From Micromonospora violae (GTDB lineage Bacteria > Actinomycetota > Actinomycetes > Mycobacteriales > Micromonosporaceae), in assembly GCF_004217135.1 (NCBI RefSeq), contig NZ_SHKK01000001.1:620001-684000 (forward strand): a stretch of 64,000 nt of DNA, in the 5' to 3' direction. The position numbers and the translations under genes are program-made. The notes under the pieces were generated by a model. That model did not search any database, was not told the DNA's origin, and saw only the letters and a program-made list of their open reading frames with translations. Positions within the stretch are counted from its first letter, which is position 1, and each line of letters opens with the position of its first letter. Shown in pieces: positions 26,826 through 36,485 of this stretch.

Positions 26826-28883
26826 TTGACCGCAGAGCCTGACACCCTGTACGGGGCCGATGACCTCACCCACCTTGAGGGGCTGGACGCTGTCCGCAAG
26901 CGGCCCGGCATGTACATCGGTTCCACTGACAGCCGTGGCGTGGGTCACCTCGTCAACGAGATCCTCGACAACTCCACCGACGAGGGTGTCGCCGGTCACG
27001 CCAGCCACGTCGAGGTGATCCTGCACCCCGACGGTTCGGTGCAGGTCGACGACGACGGCCGGGGCATCCCGACCGACGTGCACGCCAAATCCGGCATCTC
27101 CGGTGTCGAGCTCGTGCTGACCCGGTTGCACGCGGGCGGCAAGTTCGGCGGCTCCGGCTACAAGACCTCCGGCGGTCTGCACGGCGTCGGCGCGTCGGCG
27201 GTCAACGCGCTGTCGCGCCGCTTCGACGTGACCGTCCGCCGGGCCGGCAAGGTCCACGCCATGTCGTTCCGGCACGGCGTCCCGGGCATCTTCGACGGCG
27301 ACGGGCCGGATGCGCCCTTCACCCCGGGCCCCGGGCTCCAGGTGATCGGCGCCATGAAGCGCGGCCAGCGCACCGGCACCTCGATCCGTTGGTGGCACGA
27401 CGCCCGCTACTTCGAGACCGGCGCGGCGCTCGACGTCGACGCCGTCCGGATGAAGCTGCGCAACACCGCGTTCCTGGTCCCCGGCGTGACCTACCTGCTG
27501 CGCGACCTGACCGGCGAGGCGCCCGCCGAGGAGCGGTTCCACTTCCCCAACGGGCTCAGCGACATGGTGGAGTTCCTCGCCCCGGCCGGCGACCGGCCGG
27601 TCTCCGGCATCCTGCTGGTCAACGGCGAGGGCACCTACCGGGAGAACGCCGCCGACGCCAACGGCGTCATGCAGTCCAACGTGCAGCGGCGCGCCGAGGT
27701 CGAGGTGGCGTTCCGGTGGGGCACCGGCTACGAACGCACCGTCGAGTGCTTCACCAACACCATCCGCAACGCGCACGGCGGCACCCACCGCAAGGGTTTC
27801 GAGCGGGCCCTCGTCCGCGCGCTCGCCGACGCGATCCGCAACACCCGTGGTCTGCTCAAGGCCAAGGAGGAGCCCCCCACCCTGGACGACGTCCTGGAGG
27901 GGATGACGGCGGTGGTGCACGTGCGGATCCCGGAGCCGCAGTTCACCTCGCAGACCAAGGACGAGCTCTCCACCACCGGCATCACCAAGGTGCTCCAGTC
28001 CCTGGTCGACGCGCACGTCAAGGCCTGGCTGGAGGACCGACGCACCAAGGCCGAGGCGCGCACCGTCCTCCAGAAGATCGTCGACGCGGCCCGGGTGCGC
28101 CTGACCCAGAAGCAACAGAAGGACGCCGCCCGGCGCAAGACCGCCCTGGAGGGCGCGTCCATGCCGCCGAAGCTCGTCGACTGCCGGGCCACCGGCATCG
28201 ACCGCAGCGAGCTGTTCATCGTCGAGGGTGACAGCGCCCTGGGCACGAGCCGGATGGCGCGTTCCTCGGAATACCAGGCGCTGCTGCCGATCCGGGGCAA
28301 GATCCTCAACGTCCAGAAGGCCAACCTCCAGCAGGTGCTGGACAATGCCGAGTGCGCCGCCATCGTGCAGGTCCTCGGGGCCGGCTCGGGCCGGACCTTC
28401 GACCTCGCCGCGCTGCGCTACGGCCGCGTGCTGATCATGGCTGACGCCGACGTGGACGGCGCGCACATCCGTACCCTGCTGATCACCCTCTTCGCCCGCT
28501 ACATGCGGCCGCTGATCGAGGCCGGTCGGCTCTACGCGGCGATGCCGCCCCTCCACAAGATCACCACCAAGGGGCGCAGCCCGCAGACGACCTACACCTA
28601 CACCCAGGCCGAGATGGAGGCGACGGTCCGCAAGCTGGAGAAGGCCGGCAAGCAGATCGTCACTCCCATCCCACGGTTCAAGGGTCTCGGTGAGATGGAC
28701 GCCGACGAGTTGTGGGACACCACGATGAACCCGGCCACCCGTGCCGTTCGCCGGATCACCCTCGACGACGTCGACGCCGCCGAACGCATCCTCGAACTGT
28801 TGATGGGCGAGAAGGTCGAGCCGCGCCGCAACTGGCTCATCGACTCCGCCGACCGCGTCGACCGCGATGCGATCGACGCATGA
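26826..28883 (+). CDS. parE: DNA topoisomerase IV-like subunit B (ParE/GyrB family)
   Basis: 685 residues from the proposed TTG. Visible: GHKL ATPase motifs (NEILDNSTDEG, DDDGRGIP, GGLHGVGAS), the transducer domain, and the TOPRIM block (FIVEGDSALG, PIRGKILNVQKAN, MADADVDGAHIRTLL). Works with the A subunit 32 bases downstream to pass DNA strands using ATP. Length is short like ParE, without the insert of enterobacterial GyrB. The gene order and EGDSALG are typical of the second type IIA pair in actinomycetes, so decatenation is the probable role. Start is uncertain: TTG 26826 has GGGGAG nine bases upstream; longer starts back to 26676 give a non-conserved tail. Confidence 0.88.
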   Translation: MTAEPDTLYGADDLTHLEGLDAVRKRPGMYIGSTDSRGVGHLVNEILDNSTDEGVAGHASHVEVILHPDGSVQVDDDGRGIPTDVHAKSGISGVELVLTRLHAGGKFGGSGYKTSGGLHGVGASAVNALSRRFDVTVRRAGKVHAMSFRHGVPGIFDGDGPDAPFTPGPGLQVIGAMKRGQRTGTSIRWWHDARYFETGAALDVDAVRMKLRNTAFLVPGVTYLLRDLTGEAPAEERFHFPNGLSDMVEFLAPAGDRPVSGILLVNGEGTYRENAADANGVMQSNVQRRAEVEVAFRWGTGYERTVECFTNTIRNAHGGTHRKGFERALVRALADAIRNTRGLLKAKEEPPTLDDVLEGMTAVVHVRIPEPQFTSQTKDELSTTGITKVLQSLVDAHVKAWLEDRRTKAEARTVLQKIVDAARVRLTQKQQKDAARRKTALEGASMPPKLVDCRATGIDRSELFIVEGDSALGTSRMARSSEYQALLPIRGKILNVQKANLQQVLDNAECAAIVQVLGAGSGRTFDLAALRYGRVLIMADADVDGAHIRTLLITLFARYMRPLIEAGRLYAAMPPLHKITTKGRSPQTTYTYTQAEMEATVRKLEKAGKQIVTPIPRFKGLGEMDADELWDTTMNPATRAVRRITLDDVDAAERILELLMGEKVEPRRNWLIDSADRVDRDAIDA

Positions 28884-28915
28884 TCACCTGTCTTGTCCAA
28901 GGGGAGAGCTGAGTC

Positions 28916-31399
28916 ATGGCACGCCGCAAGGAAAACAAGGTCGACCTCTCCTCGTTCGACCAGGCCGGCGCGCGGGTCTTCGACAACCCGCTGGTCACCG
29001 AGGTCTCCGACTCCTACCTGGAGTACGCGTTCTCGGTCATCCACTCCCGCGCCCTGCCCGACGCCCGCGACGGCCTCAAGCCCGTGCACCGGCGCATCCT
29101 CTGGTCGATGTACGAGCAGGGCTACCGCCCGGATCGCGGGCACGTGAAGTCTGCCCGAATTGTCGGGGATGCGATGGGCAAGTATCATCCACACGGCGAC
29201 ACGGCGATCTACGACGCGATGGTCCGCCTCGCGCAGGACTTCTCCCTCAACGTGCCACTCATCGACGGGCATGGAAATTTCGGCTCCCCGGACGACGGCC
29301 CGGCTGCCAGCCGTTACACCGAAGCGCGGATGTCCCGCGAGGCCATGCTGCTCGTCGGTGAGCTGGGCGAGGACACCGTCGACGTCGAGCCCAACTACGA
29401 CGGGTCGCTGACCCAGCCGACCGTGCTGCCGGCGGCCTTCCCCAACCTGCTGGTCAACGGCGCGTCCGGGATCGCGGTCGGGATGGCCACCAACATGATC
29501 CCGCACAACCTGGCGGAGGTCGTCTCCGCGGCCCGCTGGCTGATCAACCACCCGGACGCCACTCTGGACAAGCTCATGGAGTTCGTCCCCGGCCCCGACC
29601 TGCCCACCGGTGGGGTGCTGCTCGGCCTGGACGAGGTGCGTCGGGCGTACGAGACCGGGCGTGGCGTGGTGCGGATGCGCGGCAAGGTGGAGATCGGCCC
29701 GATCGAGGGCAGCCGGGGCCGTCAGGCGATCACCGTCGTCGAGTTGCCCTACGGCGTCGGCGCGGAGAAGGTCATCGCCGCGATCACCAACGAGGTCACC
29801 AAGACCAAGCGGCTGACCGGCATCGCCGACGTCAAGGACCTTACCGACCGGGAGAGCGGCACCCGGCTCGTCGTCGAGTGCAAGGTCGGGGTCAACCCGC
29901 AGGCGCTGCTCGCCGACCTCTACCGGCTGACCCCGCTGGAGCAGTCGTTCGGCGTCAACAACCTGGTCCTGGTCGACGGGCAGCCGCGCACGCTGGGCCT
30001 CAAGGCGCTGCTGGAGGTCTTCCTGGCCCACCGCTACGAGGTGGTCACCCGACGCACCACGTACCGTCGGCGTAAGCGTCAGGAGCGGCTGCACCTGGTC
30101 GACGGTCTGCTGATCGCGCTGCTGGACATCGACGAGGTGGTCCGGCTGATCCGGGGCAGCGACGACGCGCAGGCCGCGAAGGACGGGCTGATGAGCCGGT
30201 TCGGCCTCTCCGACATCCAGGCCACCTACATCCTGGACACTCCGCTGCGCCGGCTGACCAAGTTCGACCGGATCGAGCTGGAGACCGAGCAGGAGCGGCT
30301 GCGCGCCGAGATCGCCGAGCTGAGCAAGATCCTCGACGACGAGCGGGTGCTGCGCAAGGTGGTCTCCGACGAGCTGGCGGCCGTGGTCAAGCAGTTCGGC
30401 ACCGACCGTCGTACGACGCTTGTCGACGGTGACCTGAAGGAGGTGCTGGCCGCGTCCGCGCCGGCCGGCCCGCTGGAGGTCGCCGACGACCCGTGCCAGG
30501 TGATCCTCTCCGCGACCGGGCTGGTCGCCCGGACCGCGGCCGAGTCGGAGGAGAGCGCCGAGGGGCGTCGCCGCAACGGCCGGGTCAAGCACGACACGGT
30601 ACGCGCGATCGTGCACTCCACGGCCCGTGGTCGGGTGCTGCTGTTGACCAGCGCCGGTCGGGCGTTCAAGGTCGACGTCCTGCCGCTGCCGGTGCTGCCC
30701 GAGCAGGCCGGCACGGTGTCACTGCGCGGCGGCATGTCGGCGGCCGAGTTGGTGCCGTTGGCGGCCGGGGAGACCGTCGTCGGCCTGGCCCCGCTGGGCG
30801 CGCAGGCGGAGGGCTCGCCGGGGCTCGCGCTGGGCACCCGGCAGGGTGCGGTGAAGATCTGCGCGCCGGAGTGGCCGGTGCGTTCCGACGAGTTCGAGGT
30901 GATCGGTCTGCGCGACGGTGACGAGGTGGTCGGGGCGACCTGGCTGACCGACGGCACCGAGACGCTGACCTTCGTCACCTCGGAGGCGTCGCTGTTGCGC
31001 TTCCCCGCCACGTTGGTCCGTCCGCAAGGGCTCAAGGGCGGCGGGATGGCCGGCATCAACCTGCCGGCCGGGGCGCGGGTGGCGTTCTTCGGCGCGGTCC
31101 GCACGGACGATCCGGTGCACGGCGAGCCGATGGTGGTGACCTCCACCGGGGCGACGGTCAAGGTGACGCCGTTCAAGGCGTACCCGGCGAAGGGGCGGGC
31201 GACCGGCGGCGTGCGCGCGCACCGCTTCCTCAAGGGTGAGACGGACGTGGCCGTCGCCTGGGTGGGCCCGCGACCGGTCGGCGCGACCGCCACCGGCGAC
31301 CCGGTGGAACTGCCCGCCGCGGATCCCCGCCGCGACGGCAGCGGCTTCGCGGTCATGCTCGGCCCAACGGTGGTAGGCCACCTCATCGAACGCGACTGA
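28916..31399 (+). CDS. parC: DNA topoisomerase IV-like subunit A (ParC/GyrA family)
   Basis: 827 residues. The N-terminal breakage-reunion domain contains the quinolone-determining loop HPHGDTAIYD (Thr96 at the GyrA Ser83 position, Asp100 at the Asp87 position) and catalytic Tyr134 in SRYTEAR. A coiled-coil region follows (about 430-500), then the C-terminal beta-pinwheel. The GyrA-specific QRRGGKG box was not seen, which supports a ParC rather than GyrA role. GGGGAGAG precedes the ATG. It is in an operon with the B subunit. Confidence 0.88.
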   Translation: MARRKENKVDLSSFDQAGARVFDNPLVTEVSDSYLEYAFSVIHSRALPDARDGLKPVHRRILWSMYEQGYRPDRGHVKSARIVGDAMGKYHPHGDTAIYDAMVRLAQDFSLNVPLIDGHGNFGSPDDGPAASRYTEARMSREAMLLVGELGEDTVDVEPNYDGSLTQPTVLPAAFPNLLVNGASGIAVGMATNMIPHNLAEVVSAARWLINHPDATLDKLMEFVPGPDLPTGGVLLGLDEVRRAYETGRGVVRMRGKVEIGPIEGSRGRQAITVVELPYGVGAEKVIAAITNEVTKTKRLTGIADVKDLTDRESGTRLVVECKVGVNPQALLADLYRLTPLEQSFGVNNLVLVDGQPRTLGLKALLEVFLAHRYEVVTRRTTYRRRKRQERLHLVDGLLIALLDIDEVVRLIRGSDDAQAAKDGLMSRFGLSDIQATYILDTPLRRLTKFDRIELETEQERLRAEIAELSKILDDERVLRKVVSDELAAVVKQFGTDRRTTLVDGDLKEVLAASAPAGPLEVADDPCQVILSATGLVARTAAESEESAEGRRRNGRVKHDTVRAIVHSTARGRVLLLTSAGRAFKVDVLPLPVLPEQAGTVSLRGGMSAAELVPLAAGETVVGLAPLGAQAEGSPGLALGTRQGAVKICAPEWPVRSDEFEVIGLRDGDEVVGATWLTDGTETLTFVTSEASLLRFPATLVRPQGLKGGGMAGINLPAGARVAFFGAVRTDDPVHGEPMVVTSTGATVKVTPFKAYPAKGRATGGVRAHRFLKGETDVAVAWVGPRPVGATATGDPVELPAADPRRDGSGFAVMLGPTVVGHLIERD

Positions 31400-31418
31400 C
31401 CCGCAGGCCCACACCTGC

Positions 31419-31479
31419 GTCGATCATGACGTTGTTGCCCGGACACTCCGGTGTTCCGGGCAACAACTTCATGGTCAAC
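31419..31479. repeat. Intergenic palindromic repeat, copy 1
   Basis: Imperfect inverted repeat: left arm GTCGATCATGACGTTGTTGC, right arm ending CAACAACTTCATGGTCAAC, with a strong inner stem (TTGCCCGGA pairing with TCCGGGCAA). Lies 20 bases after the parC-like stop and could act as its terminator. Related in sequence to the repeats at 36.4 and 48.8 kb through the GATCATGxxGTTGT core. Confidence 0.7.
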
Positions 31480-31593
31480 CAACTCGCTGGGTGCGCGGTA
31501 TGGTGAGGGCCTTGTTCCCGGTGATGGTTCGGGTGCACCGCTAAGCACCTTCCCGATGATGTCTGTTCTGTCCGGCGGAGTCGCCGGCGCGGC

Positions 31594-32112
31594 GTGAGCG
31601 CCGCTATCCGGGTCCGGCCGAGGCGTGAGCTGCGCGCCGCCCGCCGGCCCCGGCCGCACCGCTGCTGGGGTCACCTGATCGCCGCGCCACTCTGGCCGAT
31701 GCACGGCGCGAACCTGGGCACCCTGTTACGTACCTGCGACGCGGTCGGCGCCTGCCTCGCCGTGCCACCGTTCCGCTGGGTGGACGAGGCCATCGCGCGG
31801 GGAAACACGTTGCGGCGGCCGGGCTGCGTTCACCGGGTCGGCAGTCCGCTGCGCTGGCTGGCCGCCGAACGGGCCGCCGGCACCCGGGTCCTCGGGGTGG
31901 AGTTGGCCGACGAAGCCGTCCGGCTCGGTGATCTGCCCGCCGCTCGGGGCCGCACCGTGGTGCTGTTGGGCCACGAGGCGACCGGCATCCCGCCCGAGGC
32001 GCTCGATCATCTGGACGCGGCGGTGGAGATTCCCATGGTCGGCCATGGCCACAGCCTGAACGTCGCGGTAGCCGGCTCCCTGGTCCTCTACAAACTGGCC
32101 GGCCTCCTCTAG
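31594..32112 (+). CDS. TrmH/SpoU-family RNA 2'-O-methyltransferase
   Basis: 172 residues. All three SPOUT motifs are present: NLGTLLRTCDAVGA (motif 1 region with Asn-x-x-x-x-x-Arg), LLGHEATGIPPEALD (motif 2) and IPMVGHGHSLNVAVAGSLVLYKL (motif 3). These form the trefoil-knot SAM-binding site. Methylates a ribose 2'-OH in tRNA or rRNA; target unknown. GTG start. No N-terminal RNA-binding domain, so a minimal enzyme. Confidence 0.85.
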   Translation: MSAAIRVRPRRELRAARRPRPHRCWGHLIAAPLWPMHGANLGTLLRTCDAVGACLAVPPFRWVDEAIARGNTLRRPGCVHRVGSPLRWLAAERAAGTRVLGVELADEAVRLGDLPAARGRTVVLLGHEATGIPPEALDHLDAAVEIPMVGHGHSLNVAVAGSLVLYKLAGLL

Positions 32113-32139
32113 GGCAGCCGCCGTGCCAGGTGGTACGAA

Positions 32140-32168
32140 TAGGTCCGGACCCATCGGGTCCGGACCTA
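32140..32168. terminator. Bidirectional hairpin terminator
   Basis: Perfect 13-bp inverted repeat (TAGGTCCGGACCC / GGGTCCGGACCTA) with a three-base loop, placed between the converging SpoU gene and the peptidoglycan-binding protein gene. No T-run on either side, which is usual for high-GC actinomycete terminators. Confidence 0.75.
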
Positions 32169-32190
32169 CCGTGCGCGGGCGAGGGGTGGA

Positions 32191-32589
32191 TCAGCAGGCG
32201 TAGGACTTCGCCCAGCGGTAGTCGGCCTTGGCCTGCATGTCGTTACCCCAGAACGCGCCGTAGTAGCAGAGCGCCGCCCAGGTCTGCGGGCCGACCCACC
32301 CGTCGACACCGATCCCCGCCGCGCGCTGGATCTTGATGATCGCGGCCTCGGTCTTGGGGCCGTAGTGGCCGTCCCGGGCGATCGGACCGGCTTCGCGGCG
32401 GGCCGAGTTGGTGATCGAGATGACGTTCGCGATTCCCTGGATCGCCTTGACGCAGTTACCGCTACCGCCCAAGCCGTACGTGTACTGGCGGCATGGGGCC
32501 GTGGCGGCGGAGGCCGGACCCGCCGTCACGACCATCGTCGTGAACGTCAGTGCGACAGCCGTCAGTAGCGCACCAATCCTGGAATTCAT
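32191..32589 (-). CDS. Secreted peptidoglycan-binding-like protein
   Basis: 132 residues. Signal peptide (ALLTAVALTFTTMVVTAG) cut near ASA. The mature protein has a PG_binding_1-like repeat: DGHYGPKTEAAIIKIQRAAGIGVDGWVGPQTWAALC, with the usual D-G-x-x-G-P-x-T pattern twice. Four Cys may form disulfides. Expected outside the cell, bound to the wall. No catalytic domain, so a binding module only. The ATG at 32589 is used because the signal peptide begins there. Divergent from the SARP-type regulator. Confidence 0.82.
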   Translation of the reverse strand: MNSRIGALLTAVALTFTTMVVTAGPASAATAPCRQYTYGLGGSGNCVKAIQGIANVISITNSARREAGPIARDGHYGPKTEAAIIKIQRAAGIGVDGWVGPQTWAALCYYGAFWGNDMQAKADYRWAKSYAC

Positions 32590-32785
32590 TAACTGTGATC
32601 CAATCCGGGTTGGGATCGTCGTGCGGCCAGGCCGGATGGCCCGATGCTCGTCGATGGGGCGGTGTGGACGGTGGAACGGTACGGTGGGGCCGGTACAACC
32701 GCCGCACAATTGGCGTACATACCCGCGTTGTCCGGGTGTGGTGCGTGCGGCGGCACATGGCAGTGCCCACAGGTGAGGTGCCTGG

Positions 32786-35599
32786 TTGCGTTTCGAACTC
32801 CTTGGCCCGTTCCGCGTGTACCGCGACGGCCGGTCGGTTCCACTGGGCTCGGTGAAGCAGCGTCTCCTGCTGGCGACCCTGCTGCTGCGCCCGAATGAGG
32901 TCGTCGGCACCAACGAGTTGACCGCGATGCTGTGGGGCGACGAGGAGCCGGCGTCGGCCGCCGCGAACCTCCGCACCTATGTGCGCGGGTTGCGGCGCTC
33001 GCTGGGCGGTGGGGCGACCTGGGACGGGATAACCGCCGCGGGCGGCGGCTACCTGCTGCGGGTGGGCCCAGACGAACGGGACCTGGACCTGTTCGACGCC
33101 GCGGCGGCGCGGGGCCGGGAGGCGTTCGCCGCCTCCGATCTGGACCGCGCCGAGGCCGAACTCTCCGCCGCGTTGGGCCTGTGGCGTGGTGCGCCGTTGT
33201 CCGACCTGCCGCTGCGCTCGACGTTGGCTCGGCGGGTGGCGCAGGTGGAGGAACGTCGGTTGCTCGTCGAGGAGGACTACGCCGAGGTGGTGCTGGCCCT
33301 CGGCGCGCCGGCCGACGTCGTACACCGTTTGCGCGGCCTGCTCGAACGGCACCCGCTGCGGCAGCGGGCGTGGGGCCAGCTGATGGTGGGCCTGTACCGC
33401 ATCGGAGACGTGGCCGGCGCGCTGGATGCTTTCCGGCAGGCCCGTCAGACGCTGGCGGACGAGACCGGCCTCGATCCCGCACCCGAGCTCGTCACCCTCT
33501 ACGACGACATCCTGCATCACCGCCCGGGGCTGGCGGCGCAAGCACCACCGGGGCCGGACCGGCCGGCGCCGGACACGGCAGTGGAGCCGCTCATTCAGCG
33601 CCCCGAGCAACTGCCACGTGCGGTGCCGGAGTTCGTCGGACGCAGCGTCGAACTGGCGGCCCTCGATGGGCTTCTGGGCACCGGGGCTGAGGGGCCGACG
33701 AGTGTGGCCATCTCGGTGGTGTCCGGCATGGCCGGAGTTGGCAAGACGGCCCTGGCGTTGCACTGGGCGCACCGGGTCGCCGACCGTTTCCCGGACGGCC
33801 AGCTCTACGTGAACCTACGCGGCTACGACGAAGCGGGCGTGGTGTCCCCGGCCGATGCGCTGTCCGGTTTCCTCGAAGCGCTCGGCGTGCCCCACGCCCG
33901 GATCCCCTCCGACCTGGAGGCCCGGACCGGTCTCTACCGCAGCCTGCTGGCCTCCCGTCGAATGCTCCTGGTGCTCGACAACGCCCGCGACTCCGCCCAG
34001 GTGCGTGCCCTGCTGCCCGGTGCGGGCAGTTGCCTGGTCGTGGTCACCAGCCGGGACCGGCTCGGCGGCCTGATCGCCGCCGAGTGCGCCATCCCGTTGA
34101 CACTGGACGTGCTCACGGCGGACGAGTCGATGAGCCTGCTCGCCAGACGTCTCGGGGTCAGCCGGCTCGCCTCCGAGTCGGTGGCGGTGGCCGACATCAT
34201 CGATACCGCCGGGCGCCTCCCGCTGGCACTGTCGATCGTGGCGGCGCGCGCCGCGACCCATCCCACGTTTCCGCTCAGCGCGATCGCCGCCGAACTGCAC
34301 TCCGCCGAGGCGAGGCTGGACGCGTTGGCCGACGGCGACGTCCGGCGTGTGTTCTCCTGGTCGTACCTGGCCCTGGGCGCGGACGCGGCCCGGCTGTTCA
34401 CCCTGCTGGGGCTGCATCCGGGCCCGGACCTGACCGTCGCCGCGGCCGCGGCGCTCGCCGGTGTGTCGGCCGCGGCCGTGACGCCGCTGCTGCGGGAATT
34501 GACCCGGCTCAACCTGCTGGCGGAGCACGCGCCCGGCCGGTTCGCCTTCCACGATCTTCTGCGCGCGTACGCGGCCGAGCTCGCCCACTCGTCGGAGCGC
34601 GGCGACGAACGCGGCCTGGCCCGACAGCGCCTGTACGACCACTACCTGCACGCCGCGTATCCGGCTGCGTTGCTGCTCCAGCCGCAGTGGCCGCGGATCG
34701 AGCCGGTGCCGCCGCTGCCGGTGCCCGCCCGGCGGCCGGTGACCGACCACGACGGCGCGCTGGCCTGGTTCACGGCGGAGCATCGGGTGCTGGTCCGGGT
34801 GGTCCGACAGGCCGCCGAGAGCGGCTTCGAAACGTACGCCTGGCAGCTCGCGTGGGCGCTGAACACCTTCGTGGCCCCGCGCGGTCTCTGGCAGGACCAG
34901 CTCGCCATCCAAGGGGTCGCGCTGGCGGCCGCCGAGAAGATCGACGACCTCGCCGGTCAGGCCGTCGCCAACCGGCTGGTCTCCCGCGCGCTGACCCGAC
35001 TGGGCGACCGCGTCATGGCCGAGTACCGGCTCAAGCGCGCCCTTGAGCTGCACGAACGTCTCGGCGACCCGATCGGCCAGGCCCAGACGCTGCACAACTA
35101 CTGCGAACTCTGCTATCTGGACGGCCGGCTCGACGAGGCGCTCGCGCACGGTCGCGAGGCGCTGCGGCTCTACCGGCTGGTCGGCAACCACGCGGGCGAA
35201 GCCCGGACGCTCAACGCGATCGGTTGGCTGCTCGCCAGCACCGGCGACTACGTCCAGGCCATCGCCAGCTGCACCGAGGCCCTTGAGCAGCAACGACGGA
35301 CCGACGACCGCAACGGTCAGGCCGCGACGTTGGACAGCCTCGGCTTCGCCTACGACCGCCTCGGTGACCGGGACCGCGCGGCTGACTGCTACGAGCAGGC
35401 GATCACGCTCTTCCGCGACTCCGCGGACCGGTACCACGAGGCGGAGACCCTCATCCGGCTCGGGGACACCCGGGAGGCGATGGGCGACCGGAACGCCGCC
35501 GCTGCCGCGTGGCGCCTGGCCGCGCGGATCTACCAGGACGTGGGCGACCCGGCAGCCGAGGAGGTCCGCGGCCGCCTCGAACGTCTGGTCCCGTCCTAG
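32786..35599 (+). CDS. SARP/AfsR-type transcriptional regulator with NB-ARC and TPRs
   Basis: 937 residues. N-terminal winged-helix DNA-binding domain (about 1-95: FELLGPFRVYRDG, LLLATLLLRPNEVV), bacterial transcriptional activator domain (about 100-250, ending DETGLDPAPEL), an NB-ARC/STAND ATPase with Walker A GMAGVGKT (about 314), then a C-terminal TPR array from about 720 (repeated A-x-x-x-Y-x-x-A-L patterns). Known role of the family: ATP-dependent activators of secondary metabolism or morphogenesis. TTG start with AGGTGAGG upstream. Targets unknown; it is 24 kb from the NRPS. Confidence 0.9.
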   Translation: MRFELLGPFRVYRDGRSVPLGSVKQRLLLATLLLRPNEVVGTNELTAMLWGDEEPASAAANLRTYVRGLRRSLGGGATWDGITAAGGGYLLRVGPDERDLDLFDAAAARGREAFAASDLDRAEAELSAALGLWRGAPLSDLPLRSTLARRVAQVEERRLLVEEDYAEVVLALGAPADVVHRLRGLLERHPLRQRAWGQLMVGLYRIGDVAGALDAFRQARQTLADETGLDPAPELVTLYDDILHHRPGLAAQAPPGPDRPAPDTAVEPLIQRPEQLPRAVPEFVGRSVELAALDGLLGTGAEGPTSVAISVVSGMAGVGKTALALHWAHRVADRFPDGQLYVNLRGYDEAGVVSPADALSGFLEALGVPHARIPSDLEARTGLYRSLLASRRMLLVLDNARDSAQVRALLPGAGSCLVVVTSRDRLGGLIAAECAIPLTLDVLTADESMSLLARRLGVSRLASESVAVADIIDTAGRLPLALSIVAARAATHPTFPLSAIAAELHSAEARLDALADGDVRRVFSWSYLALGADAARLFTLLGLHPGPDLTVAAAAALAGVSAAAVTPLLRELTRLNLLAEHAPGRFAFHDLLRAYAAELAHSSERGDERGLARQRLYDHYLHAAYPAALLLQPQWPRIEPVPPLPVPARRPVTDHDGALAWFTAEHRVLVRVVRQAAESGFETYAWQLAWALNTFVAPRGLWQDQLAIQGVALAAAEKIDDLAGQAVANRLVSRALTRLGDRVMAEYRLKRALELHERLGDPIGQAQTLHNYCELCYLDGRLDEALAHGREALRLYRLVGNHAGEARTLNAIGWLLASTGDYVQAIASCTEALEQQRRTDDRNGQAATLDSLGFAYDRLGDRDRAADCYEQAITLFRDSADRYHEAETLIRLGDTREAMGDRNAAAAAWRLAARIYQDVGDPAAEEVRGRLERLVPS

Positions 35600-35639
35600 C
35601 TGTCCCACGGCCGCTCGAAGCGGGCAGCGGGTCGCCGGC

Positions 35640-36275
35640 TCAGGCGACGTTGTGGGGGCGGAACTGGACGCTCACCCGGGGGCCGACCGGACGGGTGGTC
35701 TTGGGGATGGCGTGTTCCCAGGTGCGTTGACAGGAGCCGCCCATCACGATCAGGTCGCCGTGGCCCACCGGGAAGCGCAGGCTCTCGCCGCCGCCGCGGG
35801 GGCGGAGCAGCAGCGGTCGGGGTGCTCCGAAGGAGACGATCGCGACGACCGTGTCGGTGTGCGCCGAGCGGCCGATGGTGTCGCCGTGCCAGGCCACGCT
35901 GTCGCGCCCGGAGCGGTAGAGGCACATGCCGGCGGTGACGAAGGGTTCACCCAGCTCCGGCGCGTAGTGCCCGCTCAACGCCGCCCGCGCGGCCGTGAGC
36001 ACGGGGTGGGGGAGTGGCCTCGCGCGGTCGTACCAGCAGAGCAGGCGGGGCACGTCGACCTCGGCGTCATACATGGTGCGCCGTTCGGCACGCCAGGGCA
36101 CCTGGGTGAGCAGGGTGTCGAGGACCGCGTCGGAGCCGCGCACCCAGCCGGGCAGGTGGTCGACCCAGGCGCCCCGGCTGAGCTGGTGCCGGCGGATCTG
36201 GCCGGGCAGCGGCCCCAGGGTCGGCCCGGCGTCGGCCAGGTCGAGCATCGACGGCTGGTAGGCGACCTGCGTCAT
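35640..36275 (-). CDS. AlkB-like 2-oxoglutarate/Fe(II) oxygenase
   Basis: 211 residues. Iron ligands are visible in WHGD (H-x-D) and HAIPKT, and the 2-oxoglutarate-binding RVSVQFR lies near the end, as in AlkB. The NTR-type segment YDAEVDVPRLLCWYD fits nucleic-acid base-flipping AlkB homologues. Role: oxidative removal of methyl adducts from DNA or RNA. A single gene, convergent with the regulator. Confidence 0.88.
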   Translation of the reverse strand: MTQVAYQPSMLDLADAGPTLGPLPGQIRRHQLSRGAWVDHLPGWVRGSDAVLDTLLTQVPWRAERRTMYDAEVDVPRLLCWYDRARPLPHPVLTAARAALSGHYAPELGEPFVTAGMCLYRSGRDSVAWHGDTIGRSAHTDTVVAIVSFGAPRPLLLRPRGGGESLRFPVGHGDLIVMGGSCQRTWEHAIPKTTRPVGPRVSVQFRPHNVA

Positions 36276-36365
36276 ACGGCCACCCTAGCAGCACTTTCGT
36301 ACACCCGTGCTAGCGCCAACCCGCCGCTCCCCGGCAAGGCCCCCTGGCCCGTCGATCACCCCTGA

Positions 36366-36446
36366 CCCGTCGATCATGGAGTTGTGGTGCCTGAATTAGT
36401 GTGACACGGGTGATTTGTCACCCACCACAACTCCATGATCGACGGG
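36366..36446. repeat. Intergenic palindromic repeat, copy 2
   Basis: A perfect 24-bp inverted repeat, left arm 36366-36389 and right arm 36423-36446, core GTCGATCATGGAGTTGTGG. Inside it, GTGACA and TGTCAC form a second nested stem. Lies between the pseG-like gene end and the AlkB start, both on the minus strand. A further partial CCGTCGATCAC copy abuts the left side (36350-36358). Confidence 0.85.
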
Positions 36447-36485
36447 ACGACGGGGCGGGGGCAGGGGGCCGGGGGCGGGCGGGTG